Shown here: piece after piece, positions 1 to 8,227 of the stretch
How positions within the stretch are numbered: the stretch's first letter is position 1
Layout of the letters: each line of letters opens with the position of its first letter
Origin: Bradyrhizobium sp. SRL28
Lineage (GTDB): Bacteria > Pseudomonadota > Alphaproteobacteria > Rhizobiales > Xanthobacteraceae
Reading direction: 5' to 3'
Assembly (NCBI RefSeq): GCF_018596315.1
Contig: NZ_JAHEAG010000005.1
Span: 248,001 to 312,000, forward strand
DNA: 64,000 nucleotides
The notes under the pieces: generated by a model
Told to the model about the DNA's origin: nothing
Seen by the model: only the letters and a program-made list of their open reading frames with translations
Database searches by the model: none
Program-made: the position numbers and the translations under genes

Positions 1-201
1 TTTCCGTTCGCGGGCATGCCGGTCTGGGCGCAGTATCTCGGAGAGGTGCTGCCGCTGACCCACTACATCCGCATCGTCCGCGCCATCATGCTGAAGGGCG
101 CCGCGCCTTCCAACCTGCAGTACGACACGATTGCACTCATTGCACTGATGCTGGTGGCGATGACGATCGCCGTGACGCGCTTCCGTCGCACGCTCGATTG
201 A
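1..201 (+). CDS. ABC-2 type transporter permease, C-terminal fragment
   Basis: The reading frame is open from base 1 and ends at 201, so only the last 66 residues are present and the start lies outside the window. The fragment has a re-entrant segment (FPFAGMPVWAQYLGEVLPLTHYIR broken over residues 1-24) followed by a hydrophobic helix (about 40-56) and a basic tail (TRFRRTLD). The LPLTHYIRIVRAIMLKG pattern is typical of the last periplasmic loop of ABC-2 family exporter permeases (YhhJ/DrrB-like). The substrate cannot be told from this fragment. A palindromic repeat follows directly, so this is probably the last gene of its operon. Confidence 0.75.
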   Translation, partial: FPFAGMPVWAQYLGEVLPLTHYIRIVRAIMLKGAAPSNLQYDTIALIALMLVAMTIAVTRFRRTLD

Positions 202-246
202 GGTTATATGTGTTGGCAGCAAGAAGGTCGCGCGGTGGGTCCATTC

Positions 247-331
247 GTCATTGCGAGGAGCGAAGCGACGAAGCAATCCATTCTATCCCCGGGCGGCCAG
301 ATGGATTGCTTCGCTCCGCTCGCAATGACGG
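247..331. repeat. Palindromic intergenic repeat, family A copy 1
   Basis: Inverted repeat with arms reading GTCATTGCGAGGAGCGAAGC and GCTTCGCTCCGCTCGCAATGAC around a short centre. Closely related copies lie at 51984, 54741 and 62501. It sits between two genes and has no coding potential of its own. Confidence 0.85.
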
Positions 332-382
332 CTGAAACAGACGTGCGTTGAGCGCGACAGACGGAATGCTGGTTACGGGTGA

Positions 383-1693
383 ATGATGGAAGGGTTCTGG
401 GGCAAAGGGAAGAACGACCAAGACACGGGGGTGTCGGCTGACTTCCAGCGCGCGCTGATGCAGGAAGTCATGAAGACCGAACTCCTCCGCATCAAGGCGC
501 TGATCGGAACGATGATCCTGCTGTTCGCGATTATCTGGACCGTCTACTTCCTCGCACCCGAGAAGGTGAACCAGCTCTGGCACGGCAATCTCAAGCCGCA
601 CTATCTTTACTCGGTGATAGTGCCGTTCATCCTGTTCGAACTATGGGTGCATGGGTCGATCACCCGGCATATGCGTCAGGGCCGCGATCTGCCCTTGATC
701 CGGCGCTATCTCGGCGTGCTGATCGAAACCTCGATGCCGACGGTTGCGCTGGCGCTACACATCAACATGATGGGCTCGGCGGCCGCGCTCGGTTTCGTGG
801 TCCCGATGACTTATTTTATCTTCATTATCCTCTCGACGCTGAGGCTGGATTTCTGGCTCTCCACCTTCACCGGTTTCGTCGCGGCGGCCGAGCTGCTTGC
901 GATGGCGATCTTCTATCATCCGGATCCAAACCAGGAGGTCAGCGTCCTTTATCACGCCGGGCGCAGCCTGATCCTCCTGGTCGGCGGCGTGCTCGCGGGC
1001 GCGGTCGGGCATCAGTTGCGTCGGCAGTTCGAGGCGAGCATCAAGGCGGCGACTGCGCGCGACCGCATCACCAATTTGTTCGGCCAGCACGTCTCGCCGC
1101 AGGTGGTGGAGCGCCTGATGGCCGAGGGCACCAGAACCGACAGCGACATCCGCCGCGTTGCCGTCATGTTCGTCGATTTCCGCAGCTTTACGGCAGGCGC
1201 GCGCACCCGCACGCCGCAGGAAGTGGTGGACCGGCTTGACGGCGCCTTCGCCGTGCTCGTCGAAATTCTCGACCGCCACGGCGGCATCGTGAACAAGTTC
1301 CTGGGCGACGGATTTTTGGCGTTGTTCGGCGCACCCCTCCATGCGCCGGATCCCGCGCACAGGGCGGTTGCCGCGGCGCGCGAAATGCTGGAAGCCAATT
1401 CAAGGATCAATGAGGAGACGAGCTGGCCGCTGCGCATCGGCATCGGCATTCACATCGGTGAGGTGGTCGCCGGCAGTATCGGCTCGCCGCGGCGCAAGGA
1501 ATACACCGTGATCGGCGACACCGTGAACTTTGCTTCAAGGCTGGAAGCGCTCAACAAGGACTTTAATTCGCAATTCCTGATCTCGGAAGCGGTTCGCGAG
1601 GCGCTCGGCGAAGCCTGCGGCGATGCCGTCTCGCTCGGCGAGGTCGAGGTCAGGGGCTATGAGCGGCCGATGGCCGTGTGGCAGTTGGGATAA
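383..1693 (+). CDS. Membrane-bound class III adenylate/guanylate cyclase
   Basis: Makes cyclic AMP (or GMP) from the nucleoside triphosphate at the inner membrane. The N-terminal ~215 residues hold about six hydrophobic helices with no recognised sensor motif. A class III cyclase domain follows (about 255-430). Both metal-binding aspartates are present: D265 in VMFVDFRSF and D309 in KFLGDGFLALFG. The transition-state pair N and R is in GDTVNFASRLEALN, so the enzyme should be active. The start at 383 is the second of two overlapping ATG-type codons after a repeat; a start one codon later is possible. PhzF follows 12 bases downstream on the same strand. What activates the membrane domain is unknown. 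Confidence 0.9.
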   Translation: MMEGFWGKGKNDQDTGVSADFQRALMQEVMKTELLRIKALIGTMILLFAIIWTVYFLAPEKVNQLWHGNLKPHYLYSVIVPFILFELWVHGSITRHMRQGRDLPLIRRYLGVLIETSMPTVALALHINMMGSAAALGFVVPMTYFIFIILSTLRLDFWLSTFTGFVAAAELLAMAIFYHPDPNQEVSVLYHAGRSLILLVGGVLAGAVGHQLRRQFEASIKAATARDRITNLFGQHVSPQVVERLMAEGTRTDSDIRRVAVMFVDFRSFTAGARTRTPQEVVDRLDGAFAVLVEILDRHGGIVNKFLGDGFLALFGAPLHAPDPAHRAVAAAREMLEANSRINEETSWPLRIGIGIHIGEVVAGSIGSPRRKEYTVIGDTVNFASRLEALNKDFNSQFLISEAVREALGEACGDAVSLGEVEVRGYERPMAVWQLG

Positions 1694-1705
1694 TGGAGTA
1701 TCGAA

Positions 1706-2620
1706 ATGCAACGGCGTTACATCACTGTGGACGTTTTCACCGATCGCGCCTTCGGCGGCAATCCGCTCGCCGTGGTGCTGGACGCAGGCGGGCTATCGAC
1801 CGAGCAGATGCAGGCGATCGCCAGAGAATTCAATTATTCGGAGACGACCTTCGTGCTGCCGCCGGCCGATAGTGCCAACGACGCGCAGGTTCGCATCTTC
1901 ACCGTGAACCGGGAAATCCCCTTTGCCGGCCATCCCAATGTCGGTACCGCCTTCGTGCTGGCGACGCTGGCGGCAAAGCCACCGGCGCGGCTCTTGTTCG
2001 AGGAGGGAGCAGGGCTCGTGCCGGTCGAGATCGTGACCGAGCAGGGCAAGGTCGTCAGCACCGAATTCACGGCGCCGCAGCCGCTGAAGCGGATGTCGCA
2101 TGTCAGCACCGAGCAGGCCGCAGCTCTGCTCTCGCTGTCGGCGAGCGATGTGCGAACCGATCGGCATCCGCCGCAAGTCATATCGGTGGGGTTATCGTTC
2201 GTCGCGGTTGAACTCGCCTCGCGCGAGGCGCTGCGACAGGCGAGGCCGGACGCGGCGGCGTTCGCAAACACCTTTCCGTGCGACGGCAGCGACGCCGTCT
2301 ACTTCTATACACGCGACGTACCGGCCAGCGAAAAGCCATGCGAGCTGCAGGCGCGGATGTTCCATCCCGGCGCCAGCGGATTGTCCGAAGATCCCGCGAC
2401 CGGCAGCGCGACGGCGGCGGCAGCAGCGCTGCTCGCTGACCTGAGCGATATCAAAGACGGCGAGCTGAAATTGGCGATCGGGCAGGGTGTCGACATGGGC
2501 CGGCCGAGCCTTTTGCTGACGCGCGTCCGCAAGCAGAATGGCGCGGTCGCTTCCATCCATGTCGGCGGCAGTTGCGTGAAGATGATGGAGGGAACGTTCC
2601 GGCTTGACGGAAAGGAGTAG
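1706..2620 (+). CDS. PhzF family isomerase/epimerase-like protein
   Basis: A 304-residue protein of the PhzF (phenazine biosynthesis) fold, two similar diaminopimelate-epimerase-like halves. Diagnostic motifs are VFTDRAFGGNPLAVV near the start, E46 in NYSETTFV (the catalytic glutamate of PhzF), FAGHPNVGTAFVL (about 73-85) and EDPATGSATAA near residue 230. No other phenazine genes are present, so the true substrate is unknown, as for most PhzF proteins outside phenazine operons. It lies 12 bases after the cyclase gene and is probably cotranscribed. Confidence 0.92.
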   Translation: MQRRYITVDVFTDRAFGGNPLAVVLDAGGLSTEQMQAIAREFNYSETTFVLPPADSANDAQVRIFTVNREIPFAGHPNVGTAFVLATLAAKPPARLLFEEGAGLVPVEIVTEQGKVVSTEFTAPQPLKRMSHVSTEQAAALLSLSASDVRTDRHPPQVISVGLSFVAVELASREALRQARPDAAAFANTFPCDGSDAVYFYTRDVPASEKPCELQARMFHPGASGLSEDPATGSATAAAAALLADLSDIKDGELKLAIGQGVDMGRPSLLLTRVRKQNGAVASIHVGGSCVKMMEGTFRLDGKE

Positions 2621-2627
2621 TCGCTTC

Positions 2628-2716
2628 GTAGCCCGGATGGAGCGCAGCGCAATCCGGGGCAGGTCGATCCGCCTGCGGCACCGTTCCCGGATTGCGCTGC
2701 GCTCCATCCGGGCTAC
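2628..2716. repeat. Palindromic intergenic repeat, family B copy 1
   Basis: Arms GTAGCCCGGATGGAGCGCAG and CTGCGCTCCATCCGGGCTAC flank a short centre. A second copy is at 39833. The repeat lies between the convergent PhzF and DUF488 genes and could act as a bidirectional terminator. Confidence 0.9.
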
Positions 2717-2726
2717 GGGCCGTGTT

Positions 2727-3191
2727 TTATACCTGCGGCGCGACCAGATTCTCCACTCTCACGCCGTCGCGGTCCTCGATGATCTCGGCGATCCATTGCC
2801 GGTGGCAATGGGTATGGTCGCGCTCATAACAGAGAATGCACACCGGACCCGATTGCTTCACCAACGCCGAGAGCTCGTCGAGCTCCTCCTTCGCCTGGGC
2901 CGTCTTCAGATGCGCCGAATAGATCTTGTGCAGCAGGCGGAATTTCCCGCTCCGCGCCGCCTCGCGGCCGCTCTTCGGCGTCCCGAGGCCCTTGAGGTGC
3001 AGATAGGAAATACCGCGCTCGTCGAGCCCTGCAGCGAGCTGGTTTTTGGAAAAGCCGGGCCGCCGCGAGGCTGCGACCGCGCGCACGTCAACCAACAGCT
3101 TGACGCCGGCAGCTTGCAGCTCGTCGAGCACGGCCTTCGCCGGCGTCTGCTCATAGCCGATGGTGAAGAGATGTTTGGTCCTGCGGGCCAT
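2727..3191 (-). CDS. DUF488 family protein
   Basis: A 154-residue protein opening TKHLFTIGYEQTPAKAVLDEL, with LVDVRAVAASRRPGFSK (about 30-46) and a cysteine-rich CILCYERDHTHCHR block near residue 125. These are the standard DUF488 motifs. The conserved arginines and the C-x2-C..H-x3-H block suggest a nucleic-acid or anion-binding role, but the function is not established. An in-frame TTG 30 bases upstream (3221) could also start it; the ATG at 3191 is preferred because it aligns with the family N-terminus. It converges on PhzF across repeat B. Confidence 0.88.
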   Translation of the reverse strand: MARRTKHLFTIGYEQTPAKAVLDELQAAGVKLLVDVRAVAASRRPGFSKNQLAAGLDERGISYLHLKGLGTPKSGREAARSGKFRLLHKIYSAHLKTAQAKEELDELSALVKQSGPVCILCYERDHTHCHRQWIAEIIEDRDGVRVENLVAPQV

Positions 3192-3331
3192 GTCGATCCA
3201 GACATTATGTCGCTGGCGCAAGGCTACGGTAATGGTCGATCGATTGCTACATCCGCGTTGCGGCCGGAAGTGGCGTGTCGCATAGTTCCGAGAAGAGCCA
3301 GTCGATGGCCTTTCTCGCTGGGGGGAACAAG

Positions 3332-4303
3332 ATGAACCGAATTAGCCGCTCGCTGACATGGACACTCGCGCTCATGCTTTGCGGCATTGCCGCAGCGCAC
3401 GCCCAGACCGGCTATCCCGACCGCCCGGTGAAAATTATCGTCCCGATCGGTCCCGGCGGCAGCTACGATCTGGTCGGGCGGCAGCTTGCAGATGCGCTGT
3501 CGAAGCGGATGGGGCAGGCCTTTGTCGTCGAGAACAAGCCGGGCGCCGGCACCGTCGTCGGCACGCAGGCTGCAAGCCAGAGCGAGCCGGATGGCTACAC
3601 GCTGGTGGTCGGCGGGCTCTCCAACATGGCGTTCAATTCGGCGCTGTATTCGAAGCTCGCTTACGATCCCCGCAAGGATTTCGTGCCGGTCGCGCTGATC
3701 TACAAGTTCGGTTATGTGATGGTCGGCCGCAAGGATCTGCCGCATGGCAAGCTGGCGGACATCGTCGCCGCCGCAAAGGCGAACCCGGGCTCGATTTCCG
3801 TCGCGACGGCCGGCGTCGGCACCGGCCAGCATCTGGTGGCCGCCGCGTTCATGAAAGCCGCCGGCGTCAAATTCCTGGAAGTGCCGTATAAAGGCTCGCC
3901 GCCGGCGTTCACCGACCTGCTCGCCGGCCGCATCGACCTGTTTTTCGATTCAAACTCCGCTGGGCTCCCTTACGTGCAGTCCGGGCAGGCGAAGGGCATT
4001 GCGCTGCTGTCGTCCAAGCGCAGCCCGCTGGCGCCCGACGTGCCGACGATGTCGGAAGCCGGCGTATCCGGTCTCGATGTCGATTCCTGGCTCGGAATAT
4101 TCGCGCCGGCAAAGACCCCGCCGGACGTGATCGCAAAGCTGCGCCGCGATATCCGCGCCTCGCTGCCCGAGCTGAAGGAGCGTTTCGAGAAGAGCGGCGG
4201 GGAGGTATGGGATCTGCCGGACGACAAGCTCGACGCCTTCGTCGCCTCCGAATACGACAACTGGACCAAGCTGATCCGCGAGGCCGGCATCAAGCTGGAC
4301 TAG
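3332..4303 (+). CDS. Bug-family periplasmic solute-binding protein (TTT system)
   Basis: A 323-residue tripartite tricarboxylate transporter binding protein. It has a signal peptide (MNRISRSLTWTLALMLCG.. cleaved after AHA) followed by the family block YPDRPVKIIVPIGPGGSYD. Later come VENKPGAGTVVGTQAA, VPYKGSPPAFTDLLAGRID and VPTMSEAGVSG, all standard Bug motifs. It should bind a carboxylated compound in the periplasm. The start at 3332 is supported by GGGGGGAAC seven bases upstream and gives a normal signal peptide; an upstream in-frame start at 3275 would not. No TctA/TctB membrane genes are nearby, so it is an orphan, as is common in this group. Confidence 0.92.
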   Translation: MNRISRSLTWTLALMLCGIAAAHAQTGYPDRPVKIIVPIGPGGSYDLVGRQLADALSKRMGQAFVVENKPGAGTVVGTQAASQSEPDGYTLVVGGLSNMAFNSALYSKLAYDPRKDFVPVALIYKFGYVMVGRKDLPHGKLADIVAAAKANPGSISVATAGVGTGQHLVAAAFMKAAGVKFLEVPYKGSPPAFTDLLAGRIDLFFDSNSAGLPYVQSGQAKGIALLSSKRSPLAPDVPTMSEAGVSGLDVDSWLGIFAPAKTPPDVIAKLRRDIRASLPELKERFEKSGGEVWDLPDDKLDAFVASEYDNWTKLIREAGIKLD

Positions 4304-4307
4304 GGAG

Positions 4308-5132
4308 TTACTTCACGCGCTCGATCAGCTCCATTGCGCCGGCCGGTGCGCGCACCTTGCCCTCGTGGATGACGTAAGCGAACACGTCGCGCGGCGTTTT
4401 CGCGGGCTTGGCCTTGTCGACACGCGGCAGATCGTCCGGCTCGCCGCCACCGGCCCAGGCCTGAAAGCGCGCGGCCCAGGCGTCGAGCTGCTTTGGCGGA
4501 TAGCAGGTCTTCAACTCGTCATTGCCCTTCTGCAGCCGCGCATAGACGAAGTCGCTGACCACATCGGCAATCGCGGGATATTTGCCGTGCTCGGCGAACA
4601 CGACAGGCGTCTCGAATTGGCGCAGCAATGCGATGAATTCAGGCACGCAGAAACTGTCGTGGCGCACCTCGACCACGTGCCGCAGCGCGCGCCCCTCGAG
4701 TTTGCGCGGCAACAGTTCGAGGAACTTGCCGAAATCGGCCTCGTCGAATTTTTTGGTCGGCGCGAACTGCCACAGCACCGGCCCGAGCCGGTCGCCGAGC
4801 TCCAGCACGCCGGAATCGTAGAAGCGTTTTACGGAATCGCTGGCTTCCGCAAGCACACGGCGATTAGTCGCGAAGCGCGGTCCCTTCAACGAGAACACGA
4901 ATCCATCCGGCACCTCGCGCGCCCATTTGCGAAAGCTCTCCGGCTTCTGCGAGCCGTAATAGGTGCCGTTGATCTCGATCGAGGTCAGCTTCGAAGCGGC
5001 GTAGGACAACTCCTTCGCCTGCGTGAGCTTCTCTGGATAGAATACCCCGCGCCACGGCTCGAAGGTCCAGCCGCCGATGCCGATATAGATACTGCCGCTG
5101 TTTTTCGCGGTCGATTTCGCTGACTTGCTCAC
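4308..5132 (-). CDS. DUF72 (YecE-like) family protein
   Basis: A 274-residue protein of the DUF72 TIM-barrel family. It opens with a short basic segment and then IYIGIGGWTFEPWRGVFYPE, followed by TSIEINGTYYGSQKPESFRKW and FSLKGPRFATNRR, the family hallmarks. The C-terminus reads VFAYVIHEGKVRAPAGAMEL. The biochemical function is unknown. It converges with the Bug-type gene; their stop codons are only a few bases apart. Its 5' side faces the Crp/Fnr gene at 5431. Confidence 0.9.
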   Translation of the reverse strand: MSKSAKSTAKNSGSIYIGIGGWTFEPWRGVFYPEKLTQAKELSYAASKLTSIEINGTYYGSQKPESFRKWAREVPDGFVFSLKGPRFATNRRVLAEASDSVKRFYDSGVLELGDRLGPVLWQFAPTKKFDEADFGKFLELLPRKLEGRALRHVVEVRHDSFCVPEFIALLRQFETPVVFAEHGKYPAIADVVSDFVYARLQKGNDELKTCYPPKQLDAWAARFQAWAGGGEPDDLPRVDKAKPAKTPRDVFAYVIHEGKVRAPAGAMELIERVK

Positions 5133-5430
5133 AGGAGGGCTCGTCGGAAAATGAGGGAAGGGCTCCGAGCGATGTTAACCAAATCGGACCTGATTGGCCA
5201 GATTGTCGCAGTGGGCAACAAGCTCTCGGAGATACGGGATAGCGGCGAGGTGCGACAGCCCGAGATATGGACAGGGAAGTTCCTTCGACGGAGAATGAAC
5301 ATGGCACTTGGCGCGCCAATTGCAAAGCTTGCAGCGTCGCAGGCCGGGGCCGGCTAGGGATCTGGCAGTCGGGTCTCATGTTCTCCGTCTGTTGCACTCC
5401 GTCTGTATCGACGCAGGTTAGGATTTAGGT

Positions 5431-6252
5431 TTGGCTTCCAGCGGACCCATGATCGGCAAGCATCACCCACCGCAACCGGCGCAGGCTCCGGGCAAGGCCG
5501 GCGCCCCGGCGCAGGTCGGCGCGCTGCTGATGACCGATGGCGGGACGCAGCGGAACGGGCCGCCGTACTTGTTCAACGGACTGACGGAAACTGAAATCGC
5601 GCATGTGCTGGGCTCGGGAAGGCGCCGGGTGCTCTACCGCGGCGCGCAGCTCTTCAGCCAGGGCAGTCCGCAAGACGGCATCTTCCTGATCGAGAGCGGG
5701 CGCATCAAGGTGTTCTACACCGCGCCCTCGGGCCGCGAGATCACGCTGGCTTACTGGCACTCCGGCAATTTCGTCGGCGGCCCGGAAGTGTTCAAGCAAG
5801 GCCTGCACGTGTGGTCGGGCGTTGCGGCCGTCAACAGCACGGTACTGCATTTGCCGGGCGACGTGCTGCGGCGGATGGTGATGACGATCCCTGCGCTCGC
5901 CATCGGAATCATCGAGGGCCTCACCTTCAAGGGCCAATGCTATTCCGCGCTGGCGCAAATGCTCGGCACGCGCTCGCCGACCGAGAGGCTTGCGCAACTC
6001 CTGCTGCATCTAATGAATTTGTACGGCGTTGACGAGCATCATGGCACCTTGATCGCCGCGTCGTTCACGCACGCTGACCTTGCGCATATGACGGGCGTGA
6101 CGCGCCAGTCTGTCACCATCAGCCTCAAGCGGTTTACCGAGCTTGGAATCCTGAGTGCGCACGGCTCCAACCTCGTCATCAAGAACGCCGACATGTTGAG
6201 TGAAATCCGCGATGGCAAGCTCGCCAAGGGCGCGGCTTCCGACGAGGCCTGA
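5431..6252 (+). CDS. Crp/Fnr family transcriptional regulator
   Basis: A 273-residue regulator. A Pro/Gly-rich leader of about 40 residues precedes a cyclic-nucleotide-type beta-barrel (about 55-160, with GRIKVFYTAPSGREITLAYW) and a dimer helix. A winged helix follows (about 200-250; FTHADLAHMTGVTRQSVTISLKRF is the HTH). It lacks the N-terminal cysteine cluster of oxygen-sensing FNR; the only cysteine is in FKGQCY, so it is not an Fe-S FNR. The start is TTG 5431 or ATG 5449, which is undecided. It is immediately upstream of and co-directional with the transport/sulfatase cluster and is a plausible regulator of it, but no operator was identified. Confidence 0.9.
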   Translation: MASSGPMIGKHHPPQPAQAPGKAGAPAQVGALLMTDGGTQRNGPPYLFNGLTETEIAHVLGSGRRRVLYRGAQLFSQGSPQDGIFLIESGRIKVFYTAPSGREITLAYWHSGNFVGGPEVFKQGLHVWSGVAAVNSTVLHLPGDVLRRMVMTIPALAIGIIEGLTFKGQCYSALAQMLGTRSPTERLAQLLLHLMNLYGVDEHHGTLIAASFTHADLAHMTGVTRQSVTISLKRFTELGILSAHGSNLVIKNADMLSEIRDGKLAKGAASDEA

Positions 6253-6781
6253 TGATCTGCGGCGCCGAATAAGCCCGCATCGCACAAGCGCTGCAACCGT
6301 CGATCTCGGGCCGAGTCCATGCCGTGGAGCGGTCTTCGGCTGGGATTGAGTTGATTAATTTGTAGCCATGGCGCTCATCCGATAGCCAAATCAGACCGCG
6401 TTTCTGTCCATTAATTGAGCATGCGGATATTTCTTCGCAATACGTTGCTGCCTCGACGCGTTCGTCGTTTCGGATTCAAAGGGCGCCGTTCAGAATTCGC
6501 TTACCGGACGTTTCAAGCGTCCGCAATGGAAGCAAGCGAGTTCACGGCAAATGACGTCAACTTCCTTCTTTAGCCCCGCCGTTCGCGATCCGGGCCACCG
6601 CAAAGCGAACCCGCTGCAGGTCGTCAGCACGGGTCCCATGGCATATCGCTTGCAGCATTATCCCCGCCAAGCCAGTCAGCCTGCTCACCGCCGAGCAACC
6701 CCGTCACAGTCCGTGGCCGGGGCGCTTCGCGTGGGCATTGCACAAAATCCAGCACAGTTCAGTTCGAAAAGGATTTGTCTA
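6253..6781 (+). other. Intergenic region before the sulfatase-transport cluster
   Basis: 529 bases without a convincing gene. The frame of the next gene stays open back to 6551, but that stretch (Arg/Pro/His-rich, no family match) looks like untranslated leader. The region from 6345 to 6420 is AT-richer than its surroundings and is the best place for a promoter. An AAAAGGA ribosome-binding site precedes the ATG at 6782. Confidence 0.5.
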
Positions 6782-8218
6782 ATGAGCGTCGGCCCTGCGT
6801 CTAAACTCTCTGGCTTCCTTCCCTTGGTCGTCGCCGCAACCCTTGGGCTGGCGCCTGCGACCGCTAGCGCAGAAACCCTCGAGATCGGCATCGGCACGCA
6901 GAATACCACGACCAATACGGTGACCGGCGGTGTCGTTCTGAAGGAGCTTGGCCTGCTCGAGAAGCACCTGCCGAAGACCGGCAAGTACAAGGATATTCAA
7001 TACAAGCTGAGCTGGCAGAACGCGACATCGGGTCCGCCGATCACCAACGGCATGATGGCCAACAACATCCAGATCGGCATGATGGGCGAGTATCCGCTGA
7101 TGGTGAATGGCGCCACGGGGCAGGCCACCAAGAACGAGACGCAGCTCGTCGCCATCATCGCCTACAATGCGGTCGGCGGCGGCAATGGCATCGTTGTTCA
7201 CAAGGACTCGCCGTTCTATGAACTCGCCGACCTCAAGGGCAAGAACGTATCGGTGCCGTTCGGCTCGGCTGCCCACGGCATGATGCTGACGTCGCTGCAG
7301 AAGCGCGGACTACCCCCCGATTTCTGGAACCTGGTGTCGCAATCGCCGGAGGTCGGCACTACCAATTTGCAGGAAAAGCGCATCGATGCGCATGGCGATT
7401 TCGTGCCGTTCGCCGAGTTGCTGCCGTTCAAGGGGTTCGCCCGCAAGATCTACGACGGCGCCGAGACCAAGACCCCGACGTTCCACGGCGTGACCGTGCG
7501 CAAGGATTTTGGTGAGAAGTATCCGGAAATCGTCGTCGCTTACATCAATGCGTTGATGGAGGCGAACGACTGGATGCGCAAGAACCCCAAGCTTGCAGCC
7601 GAGAAGATCGAGGAGTGGACCAAGATCAACAAGGAAGTAGTCTACATATTCCTGGGCCCCGGCGGGGTGCACACGCTCGATGCAACCATCAAGCCGCAGT
7701 GGGTCGAGTCCGTCGGCAACAATTACGCCATCCTGCAGAAGCTGAACATGATCAAGGAGCTCAACATTGGCGCTTGGGTCAACGACAAATATGTTCGGCA
7801 GGCCTTCAAGGAGAAGGGCCTCGACTACGACAAGCAGCTTGCCTCGTTCGAGACCTACAACGTGACCGGCACCGATCCGATCTGCAACGCGCCGGTCAAC
7901 GATCCCAAGCAAAGCGGTGAGATCTGGATCCTGGGCGGCGACATCGTGGCGCTCAGCTCGCCGGTCTGCACGCTGCTGGGCGTCAAGAAATACAGCGCTG
8001 AGGGCAAGAAGTTCAACGCGGTTTATCTGGTCGATCACCAACTCGGCATCAAGGTGTTCGCCGATGCGGCGTTCTATTCCGTCGGCGGCAGCGACCCGAA
8101 GAAGCCGGATGTGGTCCCGTTCCTGCTCAAGAAGGACGCGGAAGCCTATGCGGCAAAGCATGGCGCCAAGCTGGCTACCTACGCCGAAGTGCTCACCGCC
8201 ATCAACGTCGGACAATAG
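6782..8218 (+). CDS. ABC transporter substrate-binding protein with C-terminal NosL-like domain
   Basis: A 478-residue exported protein. The signal peptide (SGFLPLVVAATLGLAPATASA) is followed by a NitT/TauT-type periplasmic binding domain (about 30-330; ELADLKGKNVSVPFGSAAHG). From about residue 365 there is an added domain beginning DPICNAPVND. It contains KVFADAAFYSVGGS and ends VVPFLLKKDAEAYAAKHGAK, which resembles the core of NosL, the Cu(I)-binding lipoprotein of nitrous-oxide reductase maturation. The canonical NosL cysteine/methionine motif is only partly matched (DPICNAP and SPVCTLL are candidates). The ATG at 6782 has a good ribosome-binding site and leads directly into the signal peptide. 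The partner permease and ATPase follow. The ligand is unknown; the context suggests an organosulfate. Confidence 0.85.
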   Translation: MSVGPASKLSGFLPLVVAATLGLAPATASAETLEIGIGTQNTTTNTVTGGVVLKELGLLEKHLPKTGKYKDIQYKLSWQNATSGPPITNGMMANNIQIGMMGEYPLMVNGATGQATKNETQLVAIIAYNAVGGGNGIVVHKDSPFYELADLKGKNVSVPFGSAAHGMMLTSLQKRGLPPDFWNLVSQSPEVGTTNLQEKRIDAHGDFVPFAELLPFKGFARKIYDGAETKTPTFHGVTVRKDFGEKYPEIVVAYINALMEANDWMRKNPKLAAEKIEEWTKINKEVVYIFLGPGGVHTLDATIKPQWVESVGNNYAILQKLNMIKELNIGAWVNDKYVRQAFKEKGLDYDKQLASFETYNVTGTDPICNAPVNDPKQSGEIWILGGDIVALSSPVCTLLGVKKYSAEGKKFNAVYLVDHQLGIKVFADAAFYSVGGSDPKKPDVVPFLLKKDAEAYAAKHGAKLATYAEVLTAINVGQ

Positions 8219-8227
8219 GGTGGACTG

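Noticed and set aside
247..331. CRISPR array
   Set aside because: The palindromic repeats are dispersed single copies, not direct repeats with regular spacers, and no cas genes are present.
2604..3335. Long plus-strand frame across the DUF488 gene
   Set aside because: It runs antisense to a gene with clear family motifs and has Arg/Leu/His-rich composition typical of shadow frames in GC-rich DNA.
5151..5357. 68-residue plus-strand frame in the gap upstream of the Crp/Fnr gene
   Set aside because: No ribosome-binding site and no recognised motif; it lies in the divergent promoter region of the DUF72 and Crp/Fnr genes.
6340..6360. FNR-box-like TTGA..TTAA before the sulfatase cluster
   Set aside because: Only part of the palindrome TTGAT-N4-ATCAA matches, so it is not better than chance.
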